Part shown: one piece after another, positions 35,301 to 47,232 of the stretch
Position numbering within the stretch: the first letter of the stretch is position 1
How the letters are laid out: the number at the start of each line of letters is the position of its first letter
DNA from: Hemileia vastatrix
Taxonomy: Eukaryota > Basidiomycota > Pucciniomycetes > Pucciniales > Zaghouaniaceae
Length of the DNA: 64,000 bases
Assembly: GCA_030280995.1 (NCBI GenBank)
Contig: JASXTE010000008.1
Coordinates: 1,158,501 to 1,222,500 of the forward strand
Direction: 5' to 3'
Program-made: the position numbers and the translations under genes
Notes under the pieces: model-generated
Databases searched by the model: none
What the model was told of the DNA's origin: nothing
The model's input: the letters and a program-made list of their open reading frames with translations, nothing else

Positions 35301-36818
35301 ATTCTCACAGAAGTAAACATTATTAATGTTTATAATCGTCCCACCCAGTCCAGCAAAACGTAGGGTGCCCTTCCCTGTAATAAAATTTTGGACATTGTTA
35401 GTTGCTACTCGTAATGGAATAGGGTCTGGCAGAAGAGTAAAATTTGCTAACTCATTGAGAGAACTCGTTAGGTGATGAGTAGCTCCCATGTCGAAAACTG
35501 GCGGTGGTTGGTTAGCTGGTGGTGAGTTTTCTGCTATTGAAAGGTTTTTAAAGTACGCCGCTGCTGCCTCGTGCTGATCACCTATCTCCATGATTTTGGC
35601 ATGTCTGGGTTCGGGTTTAGATGTTTGATTTGAGAGGAGACGTTTCGGGTATGTTGGACGATAGGAATCCGTGCAGCCCTGTTGATGTTGTGAGTTACCA
35701 GAGTTTCTGTTTTGCACCGGCTGTTGTTGTTTATTTGGCGGTACATAAGGAGGTGTTAGGACAGGATAGTTCACAGTTGGATAGTGCGCCTTGAATTGTC
35801 CAGGTGCAAACATTGGGGGTGCCGTGACATTCCTGATCTGTTTTGGTAGGGGGCAGCGATTTTGGAGATGTCCAGGGGAATTACAATTCCAACAGTGATA
35901 GGAGTTAAAGGCATCAGCGTGGTGATCGGAATCGTTATCTGGCTGTACTACAGCAGACGAAGCACTGGCAATAGACGGTGAATTGGTGTACTCGGCTTCT
36001 TGACTTTGATGGTGTCTTTTCCATTCATTTGTGAGTATCCGTGTCATCTTTGTCGAGGAAGGAGGAGCCCCGGATAATTGCATCATTTGTTCAGCTTCTC
36101 TGTACACCTCGGTAGATATCCCTGAAGAAGAGTCGACGGCAAGTTGCAGAGCAATAGAAAATATCAAATCTTCATCGAAGTGAAAACCCTCTTCTTTCAA
36201 GTTGTCGAACAGTTCCCTTAATTGAGTAGTGAGATTCGAAGGGTCAGAACAACGGCTTAGTTTCAGGGAATGAATTTTTCGGTATAACTTAAGTTGCGCT
36301 GTTCTTGAGTTTGCACTGAACAAGTCTTTCAAGTACGCAAAAGCTTGAGTGCTCGGTCGCTTGGTGATTATTTGACGCCGTAGCTCTTTACTCACCGAGT
36401 TAATCAGGATAGCTCGACCAAGGGTTTCACGGGAGGAGAAAGTCGTTGGTCGAGACCTTGTGAAAAAGTTTTCATCGTAAAGGTGGTCTAGAAGTACCAA
36501 CTGTACTTCCTGGAACCAGGTTCGGAAATTGCTGCCATCAGATTTCAAAAGGTGAGGCCAATCCTTCAGTTCGGCTTTTATGTGAGCTAGAGACACAGCT
36601 GTTGCTTTACGTTCCTCCCGCTCTTCCCTTCCAGGAACATCTGTCTGGTATCCTCCCATTGTATCGTCGTCATCAGCTTCATCGGGGTCATCAGGTGCTG
36701 TTGGATAAGGGGAGGTATTAATGGGGTTTGATGGTGACGGCGTTGGCATATGAGGTGGTTGTGATCGGGAGGTATTACCACGACGGGGTGCTCGTGAGGC
36801 GCCTCTTGGGTTTGACAT
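32364..36818 (-). CDS. copia gag-pol polyprotein with one in-frame stop
   Basis: ATG at 36818; the frame spans 1484 codons to a TAA at 32364. It is broken only by a TGA at 32775-32777 inside RNase H, where the family motif has Arg after DSDWGGEHS, so a single C-to-T change in a CGA codon explains it. Domains: Pro/Ser-rich N-terminus, gag, CCHC knuckle CWNCNSPGHLQNRC (residues 309-322), protease (FDMGATHH, Asp 443), integrase HHCC and core (RSDNGGEF, NGKIERQNRS), RT (VHVDDGLV) and RNase H (YSDSDWGG, CDNEAS). The protease signature is normally DSGA; here the Ser is Met, which may weaken proteolysis. The sequence is otherwise intact, consistent with the identical LTRs. Confidence 0.9.
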
Positions 36819-37288
36819 CGTTCTATTTTTATTTTATTATTTTTTTTATTTTTATTCTTTTTATTTTTCTTTATTTTCTTTTTATTTTTTTTATTTTTTA
36901 TAATTTATTTTTATTTTATTTTTTTTTTGATAGTTTTAGTATATAAAGGACAATCCGGACGTCTCCGTCAAACCGTAGTAGGTCCTATAAGAGGACAAAC
37001 CCGGGAGTCCTAGTAAATAGTGTTGGAGAAAAAGAAAACAACGCGAGAAGAAAAAAGAAGAAACGAGACGAAAAAAGAAGAAGAGAAAAAAAAAAAAAAA
37101 AAAACGAGAAGAAAAGGAAAAAAAGCGTGGCTAAGGAAACAGCCCACTTGCTTTGTCAGACGAGTCGATTGATTTACTACCAAAGGAAACTGGCAGCCAG
37201 GCGTAGTCAGAAAATCTAGAGGCACTCGTAAAACACCAAACGAAACTGGTAGCCGGGCGCAGATGGAAGCGTTTAAGGGACCATAACC
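36819..37288 (-). promoter_or_regulatory. copia leader and half-tRNA primer-binding site
   Basis: On the minus strand the LTR end CAATA is followed at once by GGTTATGGTCCC (37277-37288). This resembles the GGTTATGGGCCC primer-binding site of Drosophila copia, which pairs with the anticodon region of a cleaved initiator tRNA-Met. The rest of the 470-nt leader is strongly A/T-biased (A-rich in mRNA sense at 36820-36940). Confidence 0.7.
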
Positions 37289-37395
37289 TATTGTCTCAGG
37301 TATGTGATAGTTTTAGTCAAAAGAATAGATATCATTGCTCTCGGTTGACATATAGATTATATACATGTGGTTGCGGCGCAGTTGAGTACTTAACA
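37289..37395 (-). repeat. 5' LTR of the copia element
   Basis: 107 bp and identical to the 3' LTR. Followed on plus by the target duplication GTTTC. Confidence 0.92.
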
Positions 37396-37490
37396 GTTTC
37401 AAGGGAGAGTGACCAGAGCTGGCATGCGCTCTAGGGAGGCTAGTCAATGTTTTGTACAGCACCCGGACAAAAATTACCACCTGGTGCATG
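37396..37490 (-). pseudogene. LINE ORF2 fragment upstream of the copia insert
   Basis: The minus strand encodes RAHASSGHSPLKHYLYRF when joined across the copia target site to 32161 and below. This is the block preceding the LINE Cys/His knuckle. The 5' limit near 37490 is approximate, and no further LINE coding sequence is seen upstream, so the LINE is heavily 5'-truncated. Confidence 0.6.
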
Positions 37491-38296
37491 CGTAATCCAG
37501 GTTATTTGCCTTTTTTTTTCTTCCTAACACAACCACCATCACTGCTCACCCCTTAAGATCATACTAATTGTATGATTTACCTTTCATATTTTGGTAATTT
37601 GTCCTTTCTTTCTCATTTTCTGCCAAACTGACTCATTAATCTCTTATCCAATATTTACCTTTTTTACTACTTTTCACTCAAACTACGACAGGGTCATCAG
37701 CTCGCAAACAACATCCCATCCATGAAATGAAGATCACAATAGTTAAACCATCCACATACTATTCTAACTAATACACAATCTGTGCTCCTGGCACAATCCA
37801 ATCACATTATTCAAGCCTTGTTGCAAACACATGAAAACACCTCAAAAATATAGGTTTGTAATTTTATCACCCAATGACAGTTCCTGCTATGTTAAATGCC
37901 TTTAAGTAGGCTTGGAATGGATTTTCTGACCATACTTTGGAAACTTGATTGCATCTTCGCTTTCAAAGGTGCAAGCTGCCAGGGAAGCAAATAGTGAAGC
38001 TACATCTTGGTGATGCTTTTTTTGGTCAATTTTGTCCACTTTTCACTGATCTTTTTTGCTCTATGCTCATACCAACCCCATCCCTTTCATTAAGGAAAAG
38101 CACAGACTTGTCAGCTTGCGCATCATCAATTTCAAGAATGATATTTTTTCAAAAAATGTAATCTTTCTACAAAATGGTGTCTGTCTGAATTTATTTTGTT
38201 ACAGTCCTATTCTGCATGGTTGCATGAGTTATAAAAGTACAAGCTCATGTCTGTAGAGTGAATATTAAGGTATTGATGAGAAAAAAAAAGAGGCAG
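37491..38296. other. no gene recognised
   Basis: About 0.8 kb between the LINE fragment and element E. Short open stretches exist around 37950-38260 but none carries a motif I recognise, and stops are frequent. Possibly decayed repeat. Confidence 0.4.
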
Positions 38297-39737
38297 TATG
38301 GTACACATCTCACAGGAATGCAGAAAATGTCTCAGTTTGAATCAATTAGAACAATGGGGTTACTAAGAAGGATGGTTACAGAAGTGCAACTAAGGGGTCT
38401 TCAAAAGTGCAGGAAAAGTAGACTCTCTGTGCACAGCTTTTTAGCAGCAGTATGGATATACAAGCTGCAGCAAGCAGAGAGAAAGGGAAGTGTAAAATGG
38501 ACTATAAGGCAAGAGTATGATATGTACTTGAGGAAGCCACAACTAGCACTAGAGACATAGTATGGATTAGGGTGCAGCCTCAAGCAAGGGTAGAGGTTTC
38601 ACACTTAGATAGATGCAACAGCTCTTAAATGTAGGCTATGTACACTCATTGCTGACGGAACTAGTAGGAAAAGGCAGCACTAGAAAAATAAGCAATTATT
38701 GAGCAGAGGATACTCACATGACAAGTGCAGGTTGCTATAATAGGTATGGAAGGCAGTACAGTACTTGTTATGTAGTTAGGAATCTCAAGAAGTATAGGGT
38801 ATGTACAGAGAGGCAAATCATCAGGCGCTAATAGTAGTCTTGCATTATTTTTTCAAGTGCTATTAGAACCAGGTTTTATGCTAACAAATGTACTTAGATT
38901 ATTGAGATACTTAGTTACCATTTGATACCCTTGTAGTAGCACTGAACTTGTGTAGGAGAACCAGTAAGGGGAAGGAAGCATAGGAGAAGGGCACTGGACA
39001 TACAGGGCATATAAGAGAGAACTCACTCTTAAAAAGAAAAAGGGATAATGAAAAATTTTTATATAAAATGAATTATCAGAGAGAATTGATAGATAGACAC
39101 CACACAATATGGGGGGCGGACTTGCTAGCAAGTCCACAACCTTGGACCCAAACTCACCACAGATTGAACACACATTGAGCTATTGACAAAGGAACCATAC
39201 AATCAGGGATGAACACCACTCAGCAGGAAAGTTTTAGGTGGGTGTTCAAGTAGAGTTCAGTATGGGTTTAATATGAGTTCAGTCTGAGTTCCATCTTAGT
39301 TCCATCTGAATTCAGGTTGGGGACTTGCTAGCAAGTCCACCCCCTATTTTGCGTAGTGAGAGATAAAAGATATGTAGATATATATTTTTTTGTGCATAGT
39401 GGGTGTACATACCAGAAGTAGCACTGTAAAGTTATATTATTGCTACAGTAAGAATAGTATTAGATAGAGTGCTTCAGAGAGGGAGTGACTGAGAATAATA
39501 GTGCTTACTGAGAATAGATTACTTGTTTATAAATATATTTACCTCTTTCTTTAAAAAAGATCTGTAAATTATTCTACTCTTTCCTTCTCTACACATATAA
39601 CCACACTTACAATACATGTTTTCACTGTCTGTTTTTTAGAGTGGCAGGTGCTTCTTTTTTAAATTAGTTTTGGAAAGGTGAAGAAGCCCATCTCAGATTA
39701 TGCCCATAGCTTAGGATTATAGAACTTTCTTTCTACA
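38297..39737 (+). repeat. 5' LTR of element E, containing a MITE
   Basis: Aligns with 57473-58718 over its length apart from the MITE at 39098-39358. Without that insert it is about 1.18 kb. Start inferred by matching TATGGTACAC to TGTGGTACAC at 51425; end at TTCTACA before the primer-binding site. Confidence 0.7.
39098..39358. mobile_element. CACTA-like MITE copy 1, 261 bp
   Basis: Ends CACCACACAATATGGGGGG and CCCCCTATTTTGCGTAGTG are inverted repeats of about 38 bp. Each contains the perfect palindrome GGACTTGCTAGCAAGTCC. Flanked by the 3-bp duplication AGA. The matching position in the other LTR of element E (about 58336-58350, GATAGAGATAAAAG) lacks the insert and shows the unduplicated target. 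The CACTA-type ends and 3-bp duplication point to the EnSpm/CACTA superfamily, non-autonomous. Confidence 0.8.
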
Positions 39738-39757
39738 ATTGGTGTCCCAACAGTGGC
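39738..39757 (+). promoter_or_regulatory. primer-binding site of element E
   Basis: ATTGGTGTCCCAACAGTGGC directly follows the LTR end TCTACA. Position and form fit a minus-strand priming site. The tRNA was not identified with confidence. Confidence 0.55.
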
Positions 39758-39963
39758 ATCCAGATTGTAAGTACAGTTATTTTTCAGGGTTTTGTCAAGA
39801 GGGTGTAATCAAGCTGGCGCTTTGAGGAAGAGTTTTAGGGTCTACAAAAAGAGGATCAAGCCTTTATCAGAGGATAGTGTAGTGCTGTATTGGAGAATAT
39901 AGTGGGTATAAGCTTTTTAGTGCTTATTTGTTTTTTAAAGTTTATTTAGTAGTAAAAGGTAGA

Positions 39964-42900
39964 ATGGAACCTACAGCTACTACTTCTAAAGTTACTCTGG
40001 AGAGGATGAAATCACCTAACTCCACAGCATCATTACCACCAAGGGTTTTGACAATTATTAGATGCAAGGACAAAAGCTTGTAATTTACTGGAATCAATAT
40101 TCAAAATTTTTTGAGGAGGTTTGAACAAGCAGCTAAGGTCCATGGAGCCTAAGATTATGATATGGTGTGTCAAGTATTATTCTTTGTTGAAAATGAATGT
40201 AAGGAACATCTAGAGGAACTGGATGGTCATGAAACACACAATTGGATGGCTCTAAAAGCACAGATGCTGAAAAGATGGATTAAGGTTACCAAAGAGACAA
40301 GGTATACAATAAAGGACTTAGATATATTGGTAAACAAGGTTAAAGCTAAAGGGGGTATCAGAGACCCTAAAGATTTAAAAAAATTTTGACAAGAAATTGA
40401 TCTAGTAGTAGATTATTTGGTCAGTAAAGAGGACTTTAGTGGCACAAGCACATCACTACCTTGGTTTTGTGAGGCACTAGCGTCTGAGGTCAAAGACTGG
40501 GTGAAGAGGTGCCTTGATAATGAAGGAAAGTTGGTTAGAAAGAAGAATGGGGATTATAGGTCCCATGATTGTAGGCAGTGGAAACAGTGGTGGAAGCTGA
40601 AATGAAGTTGCATTGGGTAGAGTGCCAAGCAGCTAGGATTTCATTAGAGGATGTAGAGGTGATAGAAGGTTTGTCTAGTACTGGGTCACCTTCTTCAAGA
40701 CCTACTCCAAAAGTAAATGCAACAGCACAGGATTCAAGCTCAGTGATAGCCAGAATTGAGGAGTTAGGAAAGAAATTAAGCAAATCAGCTAAAGCCAAGC
40801 CAAATTTTACTCCTCAACCATCATGCTTTAGGTCTATGGTATGCTACTATTGCAATAAAGAAGGTAACATAAGGATGAGGTGTAATGCACTTCAGAAGGA
40901 TAAAGAAGATAGGGTAGTTTTTGAGGATGGTAAAGCACTAATGTTGGAGGATGGCACAAAGCTTGTCATGGATAAGGATCAAGGGATTATAACTGAAGTC
41001 ATTGATAATATAAATAAGAAAGCTATGGAAGTCAAATCTAGTAAGGGAAAGGAGCCTGATTCAAAAGATAAAAACACAAAGTCAGTTAATTTTGCAGAAA
41101 CTTGTGCAGTGTTAGACTTGAAAGTCAGTGAAGGAGTGGTTTCAGCGCCACTTACTGCAGCACAATTAGAAATGTTTGCTGCAAAGAATAAGAAGATGGC
41201 TCCGCCAACTGTTAGCAGGCCAAGGAGGGCTGGAGCTAGGTATTCTAATCCTGAAGACATTGAGGAGGTAGGGTATACCACAAGGGAAAATATGCGAGTA
41301 CCACTTGAGGATGTGGAGATGGAGGATGAAACTGGGAGCAATATGGATTATGATATGGATCAGTGGGTTTAAGACCAGCTATTGGAGGAGCCAGAAGAGG
41401 TTCAGCAGAGTAAAATTCCAGTGGAAGGAATTCCAGGAGATAGGCATAATACTCCAACAAATCCACCTGGTAGGGCAAAAGATGGTGTTAAGGCAACTCA
41501 AACAAAATGGAGGATTCAACATCCAGTATATACTGAATTTCCAAAGGCAGCTGAATATTTGTTTTCACAATGTTTAAAGACAAAAGTATCAGTTCAATTA
41601 GGGGTGCTAACAGGGGTAGCTGCAGATGTAGCAAATAGAATAGTTGATAAATGCAGGAAGAAAAGAGTTGCTAATTTTTTTAAATATGATATGGCAGAAC
41701 ATTATTTTCAACCAGTTGTGGGATTACTGAGGTTACCAAAATATGCAGGACCATTAGGGTATTTAATGGCTACTATTAAAAGAAAAAAGATCAGAATTCT
41801 GGTAGATACTGGCTCTTAGATTAATGTAGTTTTAGCGGAAGATGAAATGGATCTAGGTTTTCCAGTTAAAGATGGCAATGGGACTGTTGCAGAAATTGGA
41901 GGTGGTAGGTTACCAGCTATAGGGGTAGCTGAATATGTTAAGAGGTTTGTTTCAGGAGCATCTAGAGACTTACATTTTTATGTTCCTATGGGATTAGTTA
42001 AACCAGTTTTAGGAGAACTGATTTTGATGGATTATTCAGCAACAATAAATTATTTTTTTAATAAAACTATAGGAACTAAGATTATGAGTGATGATGGTAT
42101 TCCAGTGACAGAAGTTTTAGTAGCACCTAAGGATGGTGGCTATGAAAAAAAGTATGTTGGATCTATGGGTTTGGTGAGAGAAAGAGAGTTTTATGAGGAG
42201 GAAGAGAATGGGAAACCACCAGGGAGGCACCAATCTTTTTATTAAGGGCTGGAATATTAGGTATTACTATGTCCCCAGATGAGAGGAATCTGGATAGTGA
42301 TCAGTAAGTATAAGAAGAGATACATAAAGTGGGGCTTCAACGGTGTCTTGATAATACAACTATAGAGTGTATTGTGCCTAGACTTTTTAATTTCTTTGAT
42401 TATGGATTTTTTTATGCTTATATTAAACAGAAATGAAAAACATACAATGTAGGTACAGCTCAAAGTTATATTAGAAAAGGTTTAATATTAGGTAATGAAG
42501 GCAGCAGCTGGCACTGTCTAGCATCAAGGTATTAACCAGTAGAATTTAAGGTTAAACCAGTAAGTGTACCAATTCTGGACTCAAACCCTCCTTTTCAGAG
42601 GCCGGCACTATCAAGGAATCCTTATAACATACATTTAAAAAAGTTTCTGCCTGAATTTATTCCTACTAATAGGATAAATTTGGAAAAAACTCAGATGTTT
42701 AATTTTGGAACAGAGAATTGGTTGTTGCAAGAGGAAAAGAAATTGTTGTTGCATGTTATGGTTCTTAGGGAAAAGGCTATTGCATTTTAAGAAGATGAAA
42801 GAGGGTTGTTAAAGCACACATATGGGAAGCCTTATATTGTTCCATTAGTACCACATGTGCTGTGGCAGAAGAAAGCATTTCCTATACTGGAAGCTATAAG

Positions 42901-45790
42901 AGAGGAATATAGGGAATTAATTAGGGAAAGACTAATGTCTGTCTTGTATAAAAAATCAATTTCTAGTTATTAAAGTCCAGTTTTTTGTGTTTTCAAACAC
43001 AATGGAAAGTTAGAGGTTGTTCACAATTTAATGGAGATGAAAAAATTACAGTGAAAGACGCAAGATTGCCACCAATGCCAGAGGAGTTCATAGAATGTTT
43101 TTCAGGACAAGTGTGTTATGGACTTGGAGATATTATGGGAAGATACGATGAGTGAAAGTTAGATATAAAATCAAGACCCATGACTATGTTTGAAACTCCC
43201 TTGGGGCAATTTAGGTTGACAAGATCACAACAGGGTGCTACAAACTCAGTGGGGGTGTATCAGGCACAGATAATGTGGATAATGCAAGATGAAATTCCAG
43301 AATATGTGTGAGTTTTTAATGATGAAAGAGGTATAAAAGGGCCTGTAACTGATTACAATGGTGAGGTTCTTGAGGAGAGCCCAAATATTAGAAGGTTTAT
43401 TTGGGAATATGCAATTACTCTTGAAAGAGTACTTTTTAGGATAGAGGAGGCTAGTTTGACAGTCTCAGGGTCAAAATTTTCTTTTAGTGTGCCAGCAATA
43501 GATATTGTTGGATATTTTGTATGTAAGAATGGAAAAATTATTGCAGAAAAACAGAAAAACAAAGTACTTACATGGCCAAGACCAAGAAACACTACAGAAG
43601 TTAGAGGGTTTTTATGTATTTGTACATATGTAAGAATGTTTATTTGTGATTTTTCCTTGTTATCTTTTCCATTAAGGCTTTTGACAAGAAAAGATGTTGT
43701 ATGGGATTGAACAGAGGAGTGTGAAGAGTCATTTTAGCTGTTAAAGAAAATTGTAGGAAAAGATATTCTTTTGAAGAAATTAGAATATGGACCAGGTTAT
43801 GGAAAGATTACTCTAGCGGTAGATTCAAGTATGTCTGGAGTAGGGGAAATTTTAATGCAAGAGGATGTGGAAGGTAATGCTAGGCCTCTCCTTTATAAAT
43901 CAAAGACTTTAACAAAGGTAGAGTCTAGGTATTAACAGTCTAATTTGGAGTTGTGTGGGGTCACAAAAATTTTGAAGAAGTTACAATGGATACTTTAGGG
44001 GAAACATTTTGAGTTACAGGTTGATGTGCTATCTCTAGTGCAGATGGTCAGTAGTCCAAGTCTACCAGATGCACCAATGAATAGATGGGTGGTGAAGCTT
44101 AATTTATTTTCATTTGATTTAGTTCATAGGCCAGAAAAGTCTTTCACAATGCCTGATTCCTTATCAAGAAGGCCATTATGTGAAGAAGATTCTGTAGCAG
44201 AGGAATTTGAAGAAGATAAATAGTGGATAAATGAATTGGACTATTGTTATCAAAGGTTTAAGAATAAGGTCCTTGGTGAAGACATAAAACTAGCAAAAGA
44301 TTTCCTGGAAGATATTAAACTATGAGGTGGCATCCATGACAATTTTAAACTAAGGGAAATTAAGGTAGACATTCATGACAAAGAGGTTCATAAGGGGATA
44401 AACACACAAGTATTAGATGTTGAAGTAAATGCAGTTACAAGAGGAGCATCAAGAAAAGCTGTCCAGGATTTAGACAAAGAGGAAAATGACTCAACATCAA
44501 GTCACAAAAATTATACACTGTCAGAAGACAAGGATTTAATTGAGAAGTAAATTGAGAAAATTAATTAGCTCAGAGTGTATTTAGAAGGTGATATTTGACC
44601 AGAAAATTTTATTGAAGACACATGGTGCAAGATAGGGAAGCAAGCTAAAGAATATTTTGTTAAAGATGGATGGGTATGGTGAGAATGCTCATCTATGCTG
44701 CAACTAGCTATAATGTAAAGAGGAAGGAAAGAAAATATTCTTAGAGAATTACATGAAAATCTGGGACATAGGGTTCAAGATGAGACTTCTAGGAGAGTCA
44801 AGGAGCAATTCTGCTGGCCTAATATGAGAGAAGAGGTCAAGGATTGGGCCCAATCTTTCCCAGAGTGTCAGCGCAGGAGTTACCAAAAGCCTAAAGAGAA
44901 AGTAAAAGCAATGGGTGAAGACACTATTATTGGAAGGATTAGCTTAGACACAGTTCATATTAAAGAAGGACACTTTAAGTACTTGGTAGTAGCCAGGAAT
45001 GATCTGTCAGGATGGGTCAAAGTAATGCTTTTGGTAAACCTTAAGGCAAGTAGTGTAGCTGAATTTTTAAAGAAAGAATGGGTAAGTAGGTATGGCTTAA
45101 TGAAGATGGTAACTGTGGATGGTGGCGCTGAATATGTACAAGACTTCCAGGAAGTATTTAAAAGTATAGGCACCAATATTCAAGCTGCAACACCATATTA
45201 TCCAGAATCAGAAGGGATAATTGAAAGAAGGCATCAAGTGATTCAATATGCACTAGTTAAGCTATGTGGAACTAATGGGGAAAAATTTAAAAATTATTTT
45301 CCATCAGTTGTATTTTCAAATAGGATTTCAGTAAAAAGGAGAACAGGTTTTTCAACTTATAAACTTATGTTTGGTCAAAGGGTGTTATTGCCTATTTATT
45401 TTGAATCTGGATCTTTTCTAGGATATGGTTGGGATCAAGTGCGCTCAATGGAAGATTTAATTTTAGTAAGAGTAGCACAGCTTGAAAGGAAGAATGAGTT
45501 CATGGAGAAGGCATATGAAAGAGTGCTGAAAATTTGGAACAAATCTGTTAAGTATTTGGATGAGTGCTTAGCACATAGATTTAGGGAGCCACTGAAACCA
45601 GGAGATCTGGGGTTAGTATATAAAAGAAGTATCAAAAGTAAATGGGGAGAAATATTTTCAGACCAATGGAATGGACCTTATAGGGTCAGGAAACAAATTA
45701 CTTGAGGAATAAGATGGTACTGAATGGAATAAATGTGTAGCGGCTGACCAGATCAATAGACTCTACCTAAGAGGAGAACCAGTAATGCAT
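39964..45790 (+). pseudogene. element E gag-pol, heavily decayed
   Basis: ATG at 39964 (MEPTATTSK). Gag pieces follow at 40162-40605 and, after a frameshift, 40578-41372, with a degenerate knuckle CYYCNKEGNIRMRC (Asn where His is expected). Protease ILVDTGS lies at 41800 and is followed by a stop. RT and its flanks are at 42600-43700: PHVLWQKKAFPILEAIREEY, then PVFCVFKHNGKLEVVHN, then FETPLGQFRLT, with many stops. RT connection and RNase H are at 43456-44223 (IVGYFVCKNGK, TWPRPRNTTEVRGFL, PDSLSRRPL). The integrase 44824-45705 is the best kept: ISLDTVHI, VTVDGGAEY and YYPESEGIIERRH mark the D,D,E triad. It belongs to a gypsy lineage distinct from A/B, and no chromodomain is seen. Confidence 0.85.
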
Positions 45791-46987
45791 GAATAACCTC
45801 TGGAATGAGGAGAAACTACCAGAATTACCTCTGGGAAGAGGATAAAGTAACAACATTATTTACATCTGCTCCAGGAGGAGTTTAAACAATTATTAGTATG
45901 TTGCTTTTTTTTGGGACTCATAGGAGGCTATGACACATCTGTGATGGGTAGGGAACTATCAATGGAAAAGCAACTATGGCTGAAAAAGCAGTTGACATTA
46001 ATGCCTAGATTATATTTTATGGATTGAAGATTTAATTTCAAACAAAGGGACATGAAGAAGCAGACAAGCTAAATTGAGTAATGGCTGTTTGGGCAAATAA
46101 GAAAGCTACTGGGAGTTGAGAAGATGGTGGTAACTTCAGATGAAGAAGTTTGGCAGATGGAGCAACCAAATTTAGATATCTGGGTTCTTGAAAAATCTCT
46201 GAAAATAAGGTTAATTAATGGGGTTGAAGTTACTTAAAGATACTAGAGGGAGAATAGGCAAGCGCTCTCTAAAGAAGGTGTATATGGCAAAAGGCAAGTG
46301 TGTCACAAGCACTATGCACTTTGAACATGGTTTATGGAGAATTATAAATTGTCTTCATGATAATTATGGAGGTTAAGCATAGATAAAAAGGGAACTATTT
46401 ACAAGTGTTTGAGTTACAATTCTGATCAGAAGGAAATAAAGGAAGATAATGATTAATCATAATCACCATCCAAAATGGCAGGTAATCCTGTCCATTCTTC
46501 AGTAATGATGAAGTTATTAGGATCCATGGGAAAACCAGGGATTGATGAGGAGCTTATTTCATTTGTTAGTTGACCAATCATTTCAATATGATGTTAGTGG
46601 GAATTTAACTCATTTTCAGAAAAATCAAGAGTGCAATTGTATGAGGATGACATGGCGCCATATATGAGGTGAAGGGGGAAATGATTTGCATAGAATGCAC
46701 AAATGGAAGAGGTTGGGTAACCCATCCTAAGCAAATAGATTTGTTTAAACCTTTGAAGAAAGTGGAATTAGGAATGATTATGAAAAATTGAAGTTAATGA
46801 ACTTACTGGCTAGTAGATTTAAAGGCTGTGAAGAAGGAGATAGCACTCTTATGGTTTTGGCTGTATATGTGGAGCATGGAAGTATACTGATGTTAAGTTC
46901 AGAAGACAAAGGAGATTCTGTCTTAGGTTGTATTGAAATTTATTGCCAAGGGTACTTAGGGAGAGAAGCTCTATTGGACAGTAAATT
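45791..46987. other. element E 3' region, no gene recognised
   Basis: Decayed sequence after integrase. Short frames occur on both strands but show no motif. The antisense Cys-rich block begins just beyond. Confidence 0.4.
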
Positions 46988-47232
46988 TTAAGAAGAAGGA
47001 TGAGTATTTCCACTAGGTCTATCTATTACAGTAGGAGTGCTAGAGGTATCCCCAGAAGGGAACTGGATATAAATGTTAGGTGAAGAAGGATATTCATAAG
47101 AAAAGATACAGGTCTTATGAAAACAAAAGCATTTATTGCAAGCAGGTCTAAAAGTAGCATATCCACAAGGCTTAGATAAAGTACAGTTAAAATTGTGACA
47201 ATGGCAAAAGGCACAAGACTGATCTCTAGGTC
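46988..47232 (-). pseudogene. Cys-rich block of the antisense gene in element E
   Basis: About 81 codons on the minus strand, ending in TAA at 46988. It is dense in cysteine: SCAFCHCHNFNCTLSKPCG, then PACNKCFCFHKTC. Pairs spaced C-x2-C resemble zinc-binding clusters. It lies downstream of the spliced exons at 47843-48773 and may be the C-terminal part of the same gene. The link is inferred. Confidence 0.45.

Larger units (their letters stand above)
32162..37395 (-). mobile_element. young Ty1/copia retrotransposon
   Basis: Two 107-bp LTRs, identical to each other, enclose one long minus-strand gag-pol. The element is flanked by the 5-bp duplication GTTTC (32157-32161, 37396-37400). Both flanks are the same LINE gene, and the reading frame is restored when the insert is removed. 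Domain order gag, protease, integrase, RT, RNase H is that of copia elements. Total 5234 bp. It is less AT-rich than the gypsy elements. Identical LTRs mean recent insertion. Confidence 0.95.

Noticed and set aside
37949..38256. Overlapping 66-70-codon frames before element E
   Set aside because: No motif, no splice support and frequent stops around them; they may be decayed repeat, but nothing identifies it.
46788..46991. 67-codon plus-strand frame in element E
   Set aside because: It overlaps the end of the antisense Cys-rich block and has no motif, so it is best explained as a shadow frame.
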